A stretch of 61,364 nt of DNA from contig JANJXC010000050.1 of the NCBI GenBank assembly GCA_024709225.1, positions 1-61,364 of the forward strand, read 5' to 3'. The notes beneath the pieces were generated by a model. The model did not search any database, was not told the origin of the DNA, and was given only the letters and a program-made list of their open reading frames with translations. The translations under genes were made by a program, and so were the position numbers. Position 1 is the first letter of the stretch. Every line of letters begins with the position of its first letter. This DNA comes from Gammaproteobacteria bacterium. Its GTDB lineage: Bacteria > Pseudomonadota > Gammaproteobacteria > Thiohalomonadales > Thiohalomonadaceae. This document shows positions 10,599 through 19,226 of the stretch, piece by piece.

Positions 10599-10607
10599 TT
10601 AAAAACC

Positions 10608-11693
10608 GTGCCGCGTAGCGCGCGCGACTGGCTCGACCTGATCCGCGCCCTGCCCCTGCGGGAGCCGGTGCGCATCATGAATGTGTGCGGTGGCCACGAG
10701 CGCTCCATCACCACGGCCGGACTGCGCGGCGTGCTGCCGCCGCAGATCGAGCTGATCCCCGGCCCTGGCTGCCCGGTGTGCGTGTGTCCGGAGGAGGCCA
10801 TCTACGCCGCCATCCAGCACGGCCTGCGCGACGGTGCCATCGTGGTGGCCTACGGCGACATGTTGCGCGTGCCGGTGAATGTGCCGAAGGATGAGGCGCG
10901 TTCGCTGGAACAGGCGCGCGCCCTTGGCGCCGACATCCGCCCCATCGCCTCGCCGCTGGAGGCGGCACGGATCGCCCGCGACAACCCGGAGCGCCAGGTA
11001 GTGTTTCTCGCCGCCGGCTTCGAGACCACCACCGCGCCGCTTGCCGCCCTGTTGCAGGAAGGTGCGCCGGATAATCTGCTGCTGGTGATGGCCGGCCGCC
11101 TCACCTGGCCGGCGGTGGCCATGCTGCTCGACTCCGAGCAGCCGGGCTTCGACGCGCTCATCGCCCCCGGCCATGTGTCCGCAGTGATGGGCTCCGACGA
11201 ATGGCGCTTCGTGCCGGAAAAACACGGCCTGCCGGCGGCGGTGGCCGGTTTCAGCCCGGAGAGCCTGCTCGCCGCCTTCTACGCCGTAATCCGGCAGACG
11301 CTGGATGGCGAGGCCGACCTGACCAACTGCTATCCGGAGGTGGTCAGGCCGCAGGGCAACCCGGCGGCGCGCCGCCTGCTGGAAGCCAGCTTCGCCATCG
11401 GCGACGCCCCCTGGCGTGGCGTCGGCAGCATCCCCGCCTCCGGCTACCACCTCAAGGGCGCGCTGCGCCGCCATGATGCCCGTGAACAGCTGCCCGACCA
11501 CGGCGCCGAACAGCGCCGCCGCGCCGGCGAGATGCCGCCCGGCTGCGACTGCGCCCGCGTGGTGCTGGGCAAGATCCCGCCCACCGCCTGCAAGCTGTAC
11601 GGCAATCCCTGCACCCCGCGCAGTCCCATCGGCCCCTGCATGGTCTCCGATGAAGGCGCCTGCCGCATCTGGTGGTCGGCCGGCACCCGCTAA
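10608..11693 (+). CDS. hypD: Hydrogenase formation protein HypD
   Basis: A 361-residue Fe-S scaffold protein on which, with HypC, the Fe(CN)2CO unit is built. Motifs include CGGHE, GPGCPVCVCP (redox and iron-binding cysteines) and a C-terminal cysteine set for the [4Fe-4S] cluster spread over CDCARVVLGKIPPTAC and the residues after it. The GTG start at 10608 is preferred, with GAGGT about 8 bases upstream. An ATG at 10572 is in frame but lies inside the repeat arm and adds residues not found in the family. Confidence 0.95.
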   Translation: MPRSARDWLDLIRALPLREPVRIMNVCGGHERSITTAGLRGVLPPQIELIPGPGCPVCVCPEEAIYAAIQHGLRDGAIVVAYGDMLRVPVNVPKDEARSLEQARALGADIRPIASPLEAARIARDNPERQVVFLAAGFETTTAPLAALLQEGAPDNLLLVMAGRLTWPAVAMLLDSEQPGFDALIAPGHVSAVMGSDEWRFVPEKHGLPAAVAGFSPESLLAAFYAVIRQTLDGEADLTNCYPEVVRPQGNPAARRLLEASFAIGDAPWRGVGSIPASGYHLKGALRRHDAREQLPDHGAEQRRRAGEMPPGCDCARVVLGKIPPTACKLYGNPCTPRSPIGPCMVSDEGACRIWWSAGTR

Positions 11694-11704
11694 AGACCCA
11701 GTAC

Positions 11705-11747
11705 TTGACTTGTATCAATTACACTCACAAGCTATCGGGTCTTAGAT
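11705..11747 (+). promoter_or_regulatory. FNR/ANR-type box and -10 ahead of the hemerythrin gene
   Basis: TTGAC-TTGT-ATCAA at 11705-11718 matches the FNR consensus TTGAT-N4-ATCAA with one mismatch. A -10-like TTAGAT lies at 11742-11747. The distance puts the box centre about 41.5 bp before a predicted start near 11753, the class II activator position. This predicts oxygen-limited induction of the gene at 11787. GGAAGGAAGG just before the ATG is a strong ribosome-binding site. Confidence 0.65.
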
Positions 11748-11786
11748 CCACCGCACATGCAAAACTAAAACAAGGAAGGAAGGACC

Positions 11787-12302
11787 ATGTTCGATTTTTT
11801 CAAGAAGAAGGGTGAAGCCCAGGCCGAACCCGCCGCCCCGGCCCAGCCGCAATACAATACCGCCCCCGGCACCGAGATCCGCTACCACCCGGAACTCATC
11901 GGCCAGCTGAAGTCCGACCACCAGACCCTGCTCGGCCTCTATGGCGAGATCCAGGCCGCCTTCGACGCCGGCGACTACGCCACGGTATCAGAAAAGCTCG
12001 ATGCCTTCCGCACCGGCCTGCAGGGCCACCTGCTTACCGAGAACGTGCGCCTGTACATCTATCTGGACCGCTGCCTCGCCAATGATGAAACCAATTCGGA
12101 ACTGATCCGCGGTTTCCGGCGCGAGATGGACGGCATCGCCAAAGTGGCGATGAACTTCCTGAAGAAGTACGAGGCCATCGGCGTCGACAAGGAACTGGCC
12201 GGCGCCTTCGCCAAGGACTTCGCCACTATCGGCCAGGTGCTCGGCGCACGCATCAAGAAGGAAGAGGAAGTGCTGTATCCGCTGTATATGCCGCAATATT
12301 AA
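11787..12302 (+). CDS. Hemerythrin-like (HHE domain) protein
   Basis: A 171-residue protein with a low-complexity Ala/Pro-rich head (residues 10-27) and then a four-helix bundle. Candidate metal ligands are H34, H45 in KSDHQTLL and H81 with E85 in GHLLTENVRLYIYL; the C-terminal KKEEEVLYPLY matches the last helix of the family. It has fewer histidines than classical hemerythrins, so iron binding is plausible but not certain. An FNR-type promoter suggests a role under low oxygen or nitrosative stress. The gene separates hypD from the K+ channel pair and points toward it. Confidence 0.8.
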   Translation: MFDFFKKKGEAQAEPAAPAQPQYNTAPGTEIRYHPELIGQLKSDHQTLLGLYGEIQAAFDAGDYATVSEKLDAFRTGLQGHLLTENVRLYIYLDRCLANDETNSELIRGFRREMDGIAKVAMNFLKKYEAIGVDKELAGAFAKDFATIGQVLGARIKKEEEVLYPLYMPQY

Positions 12303-12303
12303 A

Positions 12304-12335
12304 AGCAGATACAAATTACAAGATACAAGAGAGAA
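12304..12335. repeat. Solitary heptamer arm after the hemerythrin gene
   Basis: GCAGATACAAA then TTACAAG, ATACAAG units, the same left-arm start seen at 3089, 35931 and 51423. There is no inverted partner arm; a separate perfect palindrome follows at once. Confidence 0.65.
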
Positions 12336-12340
12336 AACGT

Positions 12341-12372
12341 TTACCGGTTCTGCGCTGGCGCAGAACCGGTAA
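12341..12372. terminator. Perfect 14-bp palindrome between convergent genes
   Basis: TTACCGGTTCTGCG, a 4-base CTGG loop, then the exact inverse. It lies between the convergent hemerythrin and K+ channel genes. There is no T-tract, so a two-way transcription stop is likely but rho-independent termination is not proven. It could equally be a protein-binding palindrome. Confidence 0.5.
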
Positions 12373-12393
12373 CCCACTCGAACAACCGAGCCG

Positions 12394-14082
12394 CTATTCC
12401 CCGCTCTTCAGTGCGCGCCAGACCCAGCCGTCAGGCCGTTCCTCGCCGCTCAGCACGTAGCGCAGCACATTGCCGTTGTACATGACGCGGCCCATGTGGT
12501 CTGCCACCCCGTGGCGACCGCAGAACAGCAGGCGATCGCCGCTGCGCAAGACCACATCCTCGCCCGGCATCAGGCGGACATCGCTGCCGCGCTGCAGCAG
12601 CAACGGGATGCAGGGCAGCAGCTGCTCGCGTTCGCGCGGGTCGCGCATCACCTCGCCAAGGCGTACATCCTGCGCCGCCAGCGCCTGCCGCAGCGCCGGC
12701 GCCTCGTGCGCATCCAGCGTCAGCGTCCACACCTCCGGAACGACCTCGCCGGTAACGGCGCTGATACGGCTGATCACCTCGTTGGCCCAGTCGTTGCTCT
12801 GGCCGCGGGCCTGCTGCAGAAACAACGGCAGCAGCGGCGTGGTGAGCTGCGCCAGAATGTCCTCGGCGATGATCTCGCTGCGGTGCATCACCAGGTTGAG
12901 CCGTGCCGCCTTGAAGATGGCGTCATTGTCGTGGCGGTTCTGCCGCGCCACCATGAACAGCTTCGGGTTCAGTTCGGCCGCGGTCATCACGATGGACAGG
13001 TTGTTGGCATCGTTGTCGGTGCCGGCCACGATGCCCACCGCATCCTCGATGCCGGCGGCCTGCAGGGTGATGGCCTCGGTGCCGCGGCCGACGACGCAGC
13101 GGTCGGCGCAACCGGTACGCTGCGGATCAGCCTCGACGATCACCGCCTCGACGCCTTCGCCGGCCAGGCTTTCATGCACCGCCTTGCCGAAGCGGCCATA
13201 GCCGCACAGCACCCACTTGCCGTGCGGCGGATACAGCGGTTCCGACAGCGGCATGTTGGGCACCGAGGTCAGCCACTCGTAGAGCAGATGGGTGCCGGGC
13301 GAGTGCAGCGCGAGCCCCAGGCGATCGCCGAAGGTGTCGAAGGGATTGATGATGTGATCGGTGCCGAAGGAGGCCATGTTGTTCTGCACATCACGGGTCT
13401 CGGCACGGCAGATCACCGGCAGCTCACGGCGCAGCAGCTTGCTGGTGATGGCGATCTTGAGGTTGGCCTCGTCGTCGTCGGTGAGGGCCACCACGCCGCG
13501 GCAGTGACGGTTGAGCAGGCCGGCCAGGGTGAGGTAGGCGGAGACGCTGGCATCGGCGCACAGCCCGGGCACGTACATGCCCATATCCTCCAGCTCCAGG
13601 TCGTCGATGCGTTCCGGATTGCGGTCGATGACCACGGCGCGGATATCGCGCCGCGCCAGCGCGCGCACCAGCAGACTGCCGGTGTCGCCGTAACCGCAGA
13701 CGATGTAGAACGGCTCATGCAGGCGGCGGATGCTGCGTGCAAACCCCTGCTCCACCACCGCGCGCTTGAAGGCCGGTTCCTGCAACAGGGTGAGGATCTT
13801 GCCGATGGCATACAGCCAGGCGATCACCGACAGGTAGATGGATAAGATGGTCCACATGCGCTGGGCATCGGTAAAGGCATGGGGCACCTCGCCGAAGCCG
13901 ATGGTGGTCGCGGTGTAGCTGACGACATAAAAGGCATGGAAAAAGCCCATATGCCAGGGCCGGCCCGCGGCGTCCACGCCGGGGATCAGCACCAGGCCGA
14001 GCACCGCGATGGTGTAGGCGGCGATCAGCACCAGCAGCGGCGCACGCATGCGCCGCAGAAACAGGAAGATGACCTTGTCCAT
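12394..14082 (-). CDS. Two-TM potassium channel with tandem RCK (TrkA-N) domains
   Basis: A 562-residue membrane protein. TM1 is near residues 13-34, a pore loop holds the selectivity filter TTIGFGE (residues 59-65), and TM2 is near 73-95. Two Rossmann-type RCK domains follow, with nucleotide motifs YGDTGS and GYGRFGKA, and a TrkA-C-like domain near the C-terminus (VRLMPGEDVVLRSGDRL). The filter is GFG rather than GYG, seen in a minority of K+ channels. The gene overlaps the DUF6394-like gene by one base, so the two are probably coupled. Confidence 0.88.
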   Translation of the reverse strand: MDKVIFLFLRRMRAPLLVLIAAYTIAVLGLVLIPGVDAAGRPWHMGFFHAFYVVSYTATTIGFGEVPHAFTDAQRMWTILSIYLSVIAWLYAIGKILTLLQEPAFKRAVVEQGFARSIRRLHEPFYIVCGYGDTGSLLVRALARRDIRAVVIDRNPERIDDLELEDMGMYVPGLCADASVSAYLTLAGLLNRHCRGVVALTDDDEANLKIAITSKLLRRELPVICRAETRDVQNNMASFGTDHIINPFDTFGDRLGLALHSPGTHLLYEWLTSVPNMPLSEPLYPPHGKWVLCGYGRFGKAVHESLAGEGVEAVIVEADPQRTGCADRCVVGRGTEAITLQAAGIEDAVGIVAGTDNDANNLSIVMTAAELNPKLFMVARQNRHDNDAIFKAARLNLVMHRSEIIAEDILAQLTTPLLPLFLQQARGQSNDWANEVISRISAVTGEVVPEVWTLTLDAHEAPALRQALAAQDVRLGEVMRDPREREQLLPCIPLLLQRGSDVRLMPGEDVVLRSGDRLLFCGRHGVADHMGRVMYNGNVLRYVLSGEERPDGWVWRALKSGE

Positions 14083-14465
14083 CAGCGGCGCAGGTTGACT
14101 GTCTCGATAATCAACAGTACCACCGAGACGATGTTGGCCAGCATGGCGCCGCCGGCGAGGGAGACGATGCTGCCCATCACCATGGGGTCCAGCCCGGTGC
14201 CGCTGACATGCTGGGCATAGGCCCAGACCACGGCCGCGGCCAGCAACTGCAGGTCCGCTACCAGCGAGGCCGCCAGCAGCAGCGCCCCCATTTGCGTGCG
14301 GTCGCCGAACTTGAGCACGGTGGCGATCAGATTCACCACGATCACCGCAAACAGCTCATAGACGTTGTGGTGGGCGGGATTGTCGAACTCGCCGACGAAG
14401 AAGCCGAAGTTCAGGGTGAGCGCGAGGATGATGAAGAAACCGAAGACGACCTTTTCCAGGTTCAT
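14082..14465 (-). CDS. Small four-helix membrane protein (DUF6394-like)
   Basis: A 127-residue protein with four hydrophobic helices at roughly 5-25, 37-52, 60-84 and 98-122. No catalytic motif is visible. It directly precedes the K+ channel gene with a one-base overlap, so it may be an accessory subunit or assembly partner. The family name comes from memory of similar proteins and is uncertain. Confidence 0.6.
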   Translation of the reverse strand: MNLEKVVFGFFIILALTLNFGFFVGEFDNPAHHNVYELFAVIVVNLIATVLKFGDRTQMGALLLAASLVADLQLLAAAVVWAYAQHVSGTGLDPMVMGSIVSLAGGAMLANIVSVVLLIIETVNLRR

Positions 14466-14516
14466 GGATTGTTTTTCCTCAGGACGTGATGGCAGTGATT
14501 GTAGGCACGAATCAAC

Positions 14517-14626
14517 TATGAATTCAAAATTCAGGGTTCAAAATTCAAAATTGAAACCCAGAGCCAAAAACTCGAAACAAATCGTCATCCCAATCTTCCA
14601 ATTTTTAATCTTGAATCTTGAATTAT
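14517..14626. repeat. ATTCAAA/ATTCAAG heptamer inverted repeat element
   Basis: The left arm (14517-14553) holds ATTCAAA, ATTCAGG, GTTCAAA, ATTCAAA units. The right arm (14595-14626) holds the inverse TTTTAATC, TTGAATC, TTGAATT. The core of about 41 bp differs from the GTGTGCGC core. The right arm ends on the stop codon of the endonuclease V gene. Confidence 0.8.
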
Positions 14627-15309
14627 GTTTCCGACGCCAGACGGTGTGCCCACCGCGTGGTCTCCGGCAGGCGGTAGCGCGTGGTGCAGGCCAGGGCGTA
14701 GTACACCGCAGTGGGCAGACTGATGCGATGGCCGGGCGAGATGAACAGCGGGTTCACGCCGCGCCGGGTGCGCAGCACGGCACCGATGATTTCATCACCG
14801 TCGCGCAGCGGTATCCAGGCGCCGCGCTGCTCGGGCAGGGTGCCGTGGCTGCCGACGAGACGGCTCTTGGCGACGCCGATGGCGGGAATGTCGCACAGCA
14901 CGCCGAGGTGGGCGGCGATGCCGAAACGGCGCGGATGGGCGATGCCCTGGCCGTCGCACAGCAGCAGATCGGGGCGCCCCGACAGCTGCGCCAGCGCCTC
15001 CAGTACCGCCGGGATCTCGCGAAAGGACAGCAGGCCGGGTACGTAGGGAAAGCTGGTGGGGCGGCGCGCAATGGCGTATTCGATGAGCTCCAGTGCCGGA
15101 AAGGACAGCAGGGCGACGGCGGCGCGGGTGATGCTGTTGTCCTGCTCGAAACCGACGTCGACCCCGGCGACGCAGCGCACCTCGCCCAACTGGTCGCGCA
15201 ACACCACCCGTCCGCGCAAGGCCTCCTGCAGGGCCCGCGCCGCCGCCGGGCTCACCGCCCAGTCGTGGTTGAGCAGCGGCGTCAGCCCCATGGCCGCATC
15301 CGGTTGCAA
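14623..15309 (-). CDS. nfi: Endonuclease V
   Basis: A 228-residue deoxyinosine-specific repair nuclease. The catalytic Asp is in VAGVDVGF, followed by the substrate-strand wedge [12 protein letters not shown] and the signature [18 protein letters not shown]. It nicks DNA or RNA near inosine in the cytoplasm. ATGs at 15309 and 15291 are both possible and neither has a clear ribosome-binding site. The stop codon TAA is the first part of the adjoining ATTCAAG repeat arm. Confidence 0.92.
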   Translation of the reverse strand: MQPDAAMGLTPLLNHDWAVSPAAARALQEALRGRVVLRDQLGEVRCVAGVDVGFEQDNSITRAAVALLSFPALELIEYAIARRPTSFPYVPGLLSFREIPAVLEALAQLSGRPDLLLCDGQGIAHPRRFGIAAHLGVLCDIPAIGVAKSRLVGSHGTLPEQRGAWIPLRDGDEIIGAVLRTRRGVNPLFISPGHRISLPTAVYYALACTTRYRLPETTRWAHRLASET

Positions 15310-15371
15310 TGCCGCCGGGGGATGCGCAGAATGGCGCGCGGTCCAATTTCCCCGGCAACTGAAAGAAAATC

Positions 15372-15722
15372 ATGAGCGAACATAATCCGTACATCTTCGA
15401 GGTGATGCAGGAAGACTTCAAGGACAAGGTGCTGGAGGCCTCGCACCGGCAGCCGATCCTGCTCGACATCTGGGCCGACTGGTGCTCCCCCTGCCTGGCC
15501 CTGGCACCGGTGCTGGACAAGGTGCTGCGCGAGTACGAGGGTAAGGTGCTGCTGGCCAAGCTGGACGCCGACGAGGGCGAGAATATGAAGATCGCCGGCC
15601 ACTACAAGGCACGCGGCTTCCCCACGGTGATCCTGTTCAAGAACGGCGAAGAGGTGGATCGCTTCTCCTCGGCGCGACCGGCGCCGTTTGTGCGCGAGTT
15701 TCTCGACCGTCATATCACATAG
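15372..15722 (+). CDS. Thioredoxin-fold protein with WCSPC active site
   Basis: A 116-residue thioredoxin-like protein. The active site WCSPC (C38, C41) has Ser where classical thioredoxin has Gly; the cis-Pro is in GFPTVILFKNG. No signal peptide, so cytoplasmic disulfide reduction or chaperone-type work (CnoX/YbbN-like, but without its TPR part). It is divergent from endonuclease V and the stop codon touches the repeat arm before hypF. Confidence 0.85.
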   Translation: MSEHNPYIFEVMQEDFKDKVLEASHRQPILLDIWADWCSPCLALAPVLDKVLREYEGKVLLAKLDADEGENMKIAGHYKARGFPTVILFKNGEEVDRFSSARPAPFVREFLDRHIT

Positions 15723-15800
15723 TTGCGAGTTTCGGGTTTCGAGTTTCGAAATGGTTCCGGCGTGCTTGCAACTGGAAACCCGAAACCCGAAACTCGAAAC
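15720..15800. repeat. CGAAACC-heptamer inverted repeat between trx and hypF
   Basis: The left arm (15722-15754) holds GAGTTTC, GGGTTTC, GAGTTTC. The right arm (15768-15800) holds GGAAACC, CGAAACC, CGAAACT, CGAAAC. They are inverted to each other around a short core. It fills the entire gap: it begins in the thioredoxin stop codon and ends on the base before the hypF ATG. Confidence 0.85.
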
Positions 15801-18056
15801 ATGTTTACCCTCCGTCTGACCATCGGCGGCCGCGTCCAAGGCGTCGGCTACCGTCCCTTCGTCTACCGCCAGGCGGTGGCACACGGCATCAGCGGCTGGG
15901 TGCGCAATCGTAGCGGCGTGGTGGAGGTTCTGGCGCAGGGTGATACGCCCGCCCTTGATGCCTTCGCTGCGGCACTGCTCGATCAGGCACCGCCGCTGGC
16001 CCGGCCGCACCTCATATCCCGCAGTGCAGAACATGGCGCCCCCCTGCACGACGGCTTCACCATCCTGGCCAGCGACAGCAACGATGCGCCGCAGATCCAT
16101 GTCCCGCCCGATTATTTCGCCTGTCCCGACTGCCTGCGCGAGATGCGCGACCCGCAGGACCGGCGTTACCGCTATCCCTTCATCAACTGTACCCAGTGCG
16201 GCCCGCGCTACACCCTGATCGCGCACCTGCCCTACGACCGCCCCAACACCTCGATGGCGGCCTTTCCCCTCTGCCCCGCCTGCCGCGCCGAGTATGAAGC
16301 CCCCGCCGACCGCCGTTTCCATGCCGAGCCGGTGGCCTGCCCGCAGTGTGGGCCGCGGCTGGAGTTCGTGCAGGGAGACGAGACCATTACCGACAACGAG
16401 GCCGCGCTGCACGCCGCCGTGAACGCGTTGCGTGGCGGCGCCATCGTGGCGGTGAAGGGCGTGGGCGGCTACCACCTGCTGTGCGATGCGACCAATGACA
16501 ACACTGTGCAGCGCCTGCGTGCACGCAAGCGGCGCCCGCACAAGCCGCTGGCGGTGATGTTCCCGGCGCAGGGTGACGACGGCCTCGCCACGCTGCGGAC
16601 CCAACTGCAACCGGATGCCGCGGAGGAAACGCTGTTGCGCTCGCCGCAACGCCCCATCGTGCTGTGCCGCCGCCGTGCCGACAGCACGCTGGCGCCCGCG
16701 CTCGCCCCCGGCCTCAACGAGATCGGCGCCATGCTGCCCTATGCGCCTCTGCATCACCTGTTGCTGGACGATTTCGGCGGCCCGCTGGTGGCCACCTCGG
16801 GCAACATCAGCGGCGAGCCGGTGCTCACCGACCATGAGGAAGCAACGCGCCGTCTGGCCGGCATCGCCGATGCCTTTCTGCACCACGACCGCCCGATCCT
16901 GCGTCCCGCCGATGACCCGGTCTGGCGCACCACGGCCGGCGCACCGCGCCCGCTGCGCCTCGGCCGCGGCAATGCGCCGCTGGAACTGCAACTGCCATGC
17001 ACATTGGCCGCGCCGCTGCTTGCCGTCGGCGGCCACATGAAGAACAGCATCGCCCTGGCCTGGGACGATCGCATCGTGGTCTCGCCGCACATCGGCGACC
17101 TGGATGCGCCGCGCTCGCTCGATGTATTCACGCAGGTGATCGCCGATCTGCAAGAGTTGTATGGCGTGCAGGCGCAACGCCTGGTGTGCGATGCCCATCC
17201 CGGTTACGCCAGCAGCCGGTGGGCCCGGCACAGCGCCCTGCCCGTGCAGGCGGTGCTGCACCATCACGCCCATGCCGGCGCGCTTTACGGTGAACACGCA
17301 GGCCGCGGCGACTGGCTGGTGTTCACCTGGGACGGCACCGGCCTGGGTGACGACGGCACCCTGTGGGGCGGCGAAACCCTGTGGGGCCAACCCGGCCGCT
17401 GGCGACGGGTCGGCTCGCTGCGACCCTTCCATCTGCCCGGCGGCGACAAGGCCGGCCGCGAACCGTGGCGCGCGGCTGTGGCCCTGCTGTGGGAGTGCGG
17501 GCTGGAGGCGCCCGAGTTTCATTCTGGCCAGCCGCTGCTGCACCGCGCCTGGCAACAGCATCTCAACACACCGCAGAGCTCCGCCGCCGGCCGCCTGTTC
17601 GACGCCGCCGCCGCGCTCGGCGGTATATGCACAAATGCCAGCTTCGAGGGTCAGGGACCGATGCAGCTGGAGGCCATCGCCCAGAGCGATGCAGAACCCA
17701 TCGCCCTTCCGCTCTATGACGACAACGGCGTGCTGCGCCTCGACTGGGCACCGCTGCTGCCGATGCTGACCGACACCAAGCTGAGCGAGGCCGCGCGTGC
17801 CGGCTGCTTCCACGCCAGCCTCGCCGCCGCCATCGCCGCCCAGGCGGTTGCCCTGCGCCGGACCCATGACTTCAGCACCGTCGCCCTCGGCGGCGGCGTA
17901 TTCCAGAACCGCCTGCTCGCCGAACTGGCCGGCGCTGCGCTGGAGGCCGCCGGCTTCACCGTGCGCCTCGCCACCCGACTCCCCTGCAACGACGGCGGCC
18001 TGTGCTACGGCCAGGTCATCGAGGCCGCCGCCCACGACCAAGGACACGTACCATGA
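15801..18056 (+). CDS. hypF: Carbamoyltransferase HypF
   Basis: A 751-residue enzyme that makes the cyanide ligands of the Ni-Fe centre from carbamoyl phosphate. Domains in order: acylphosphatase (GRVQGVGYRPFVYR, residues 11-24); two zinc-finger pairs (CPDCLREM and CTQCGPRY, then CPACRAEY and CPQCGPRL, about 109-185); a YrdC-like domain (KRRPHKPLAVMF and onward); and a Kae1-like carbamoyltransferase domain ending VFQNRLL. The start at 15801 is chosen by match to the acylphosphatase domain. The open frame upstream is only repeat sequence. No Shine-Dalgarno is visible, because the repeat arm abuts the ATG. Confidence 0.96.
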   Translation: MFTLRLTIGGRVQGVGYRPFVYRQAVAHGISGWVRNRSGVVEVLAQGDTPALDAFAAALLDQAPPLARPHLISRSAEHGAPLHDGFTILASDSNDAPQIHVPPDYFACPDCLREMRDPQDRRYRYPFINCTQCGPRYTLIAHLPYDRPNTSMAAFPLCPACRAEYEAPADRRFHAEPVACPQCGPRLEFVQGDETITDNEAALHAAVNALRGGAIVAVKGVGGYHLLCDATNDNTVQRLRARKRRPHKPLAVMFPAQGDDGLATLRTQLQPDAAEETLLRSPQRPIVLCRRRADSTLAPALAPGLNEIGAMLPYAPLHHLLLDDFGGPLVATSGNISGEPVLTDHEEATRRLAGIADAFLHHDRPILRPADDPVWRTTAGAPRPLRLGRGNAPLELQLPCTLAAPLLAVGGHMKNSIALAWDDRIVVSPHIGDLDAPRSLDVFTQVIADLQELYGVQAQRLVCDAHPGYASSRWARHSALPVQAVLHHHAHAGALYGEHAGRGDWLVFTWDGTGLGDDGTLWGGETLWGQPGRWRRVGSLRPFHLPGGDKAGREPWRAAVALLWECGLEAPEFHSGQPLLHRAWQQHLNTPQSSAAGRLFDAAAALGGICTNASFEGQGPMQLEAIAQSDAEPIALPLYDDNGVLRLDWAPLLPMLTDTKLSEAARAGCFHASLAAAIAAQAVALRRTHDFSTVALGGGVFQNRLLAELAGAALEAAGFTVRLATRLPCNDGGLCYGQVIEAAAHDQGHVP

Positions 18057-18523
18057 CCGACACCCTCGACTACGCCGCCCTGCTCGTCCCCGCGCTGGAA
18101 GAGGCCCGCCTCGGCTTTGCCGAGGGCGGCGTGCCGGTGGGCGCCGCCCTGTTCGACGCGCAAGGCAGACTGCTCGGCCGCGGCCGCAACCGCCGCGTGC
18201 AGGACAACGACCCGTCGGTGCACGGCGAGACCGACGCCTTCCGCAAGGCCGGCCGCCAGACCAGCTACCGCGACACCATCCTGGTCACCACCCTGGCCCC
18301 CTGCTGGTACTGCTCGGGCCTCATCCGCCAGTTCCGCATCGGCACCGTGGTGGTGGGCGAGGCGGAAAACTTCGCGGGTCACCTGGACTGGCTGCGCGAG
18401 GCCGGGGTGAAGGTGATTGAGCTGAACAACGCCGAATGCATCGAACTGATGCGCCGCTTCATCCGGCAGTCGCCGGAGATCTGGAACGAGGACATCGGCG
18501 AGTGCGCGTGCGGCGGCCGCTGA
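18053..18523 (+). CDS. Nucleoside/cytosine deaminase family protein
   Basis: A 156-residue zinc deaminase. The proton-shuttle motif is HGETDAFR (the usual HAE appears as HGE) and the zinc cysteines are in APCWYCSG. The HGE form and the C-terminal region resemble yeast-type cytosine deaminases more than CDA or TadA. Its ATG overlaps the hypF stop (ATGA), so it is likely co-translated with hypF although no link to hydrogenase is obvious. Substrate is uncertain. Confidence 0.82.
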   Translation: MTDTLDYAALLVPALEEARLGFAEGGVPVGAALFDAQGRLLGRGRNRRVQDNDPSVHGETDAFRKAGRQTSYRDTILVTTLAPCWYCSGLIRQFRIGTVVVGEAENFAGHLDWLREAGVKVIELNNAECIELMRRFIRQSPEIWNEDIGECACGGR

Positions 18524-18560
18524 CACCCTCCCCTAACCCCAGATAACCGACATCACCACC

Positions 18561-18605
18561 TTGACATCGGCCGGCCCCAGGAAGATAGTAATCGAATACT
18601 ATCTT
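18561..18605 (+). promoter_or_regulatory. Promoter and operator of the TetR-led export operon
   Basis: A -35 TTGACA is at 18561-18566 and a -10 GATAGT at 18584-18589, 17 bp apart. A perfect palindrome overlaps the -10: AAGATAGTA (18582-18590), a 6-base spacer, then TACTATCTT (18597-18605). Autorepression by the TetR protein encoded immediately downstream is the simplest reading. Confidence 0.75.
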
Positions 18606-18620
18606 TCTCAGGAGGCGTCC

Positions 18621-19223
18621 ATGGAAGACCATCCCAAGCACCTGCCGGCGGACGAGCGCCGCGCCGTCACCGTCGAGGCGGTCGTCGAGCTGGCGGCCCG
18701 GCAGAACCCCAGCGAGATCACCACCGCCGCCATCGCCAAACACATGAACCTGACCCAGGGCGCCCTGTTCCGCCACTTCCCCAGCAAGGAGGCCATCTGG
18801 CAGGCGGTGATGGAGTGGGTGGCCGAGCGCCTGCTGGCGCGGCTGGAGCGGGCGGCGCAGTCCGCCGACAGTCCGCTGGCGCGGCTGGAGGCCATGTTCA
18901 TGGCCCACATCGACTTCGTCGCCGAGCACCCCGGCGTGCCGCGCATGCTGTTCGGCGAGCTGCAGCGCGCCGGCACCTCCCCCGCCAAACAGATGGCGCA
19001 GACCCTGGTGCGCCGCTACGGCGAGCGCCTCGCCGCGGTCCTCGCGGAAGGCAAGGCGCAGGGCGAGCTGGACGCGGAACTGGACATCGCCGCCGCCGCC
19101 ACCCTGTTCATCGGCACCATCCAGGGCCTGGTGATGCAGTCGCTGCTGGCCGGCGACGTGGAGCGCATCCATGCCGAGGCGCTGGGCGCCTTCGCCATCT
19201 ACCGCCGCGGCATCGGGAGTTAA
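18621..19223 (+). CDS. TetR-family transcriptional regulator
   Basis: A 200-residue repressor. The N-terminal helix-turn-helix spans about residues 33-58 (EITTAAIAKHMNLTQGALFRHFPSKEAIW). The C-terminal part matches TetR_C domains of the AcrR/SlmA-like group. The start at 18621 is set by AGGAGG 6 bases upstream; the open frame before it would run through the operator. It is the first gene of a five-gene export operon and probably controls it. The ligand is unknown; an envelope-active compound would fit the neighbours. Confidence 0.92.
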   Translation: MEDHPKHLPADERRAVTVEAVVELAARQNPSEITTAAIAKHMNLTQGALFRHFPSKEAIWQAVMEWVAERLLARLERAAQSADSPLARLEAMFMAHIDFVAEHPGVPRMLFGELQRAGTSPAKQMAQTLVRRYGERLAAVLAEGKAQGELDAELDIAAAATLFIGTIQGLVMQSLLAGDVERIHAEALGAFAIYRRGIGS

Positions 19224-19226
19224 ATC

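Noticed and set aside
15723-15800. Longer hypF reading frame starting in the gap after the thioredoxin gene
   Set aside because: The added residues are translated repeat sequence and precede the normal acylphosphatase start.
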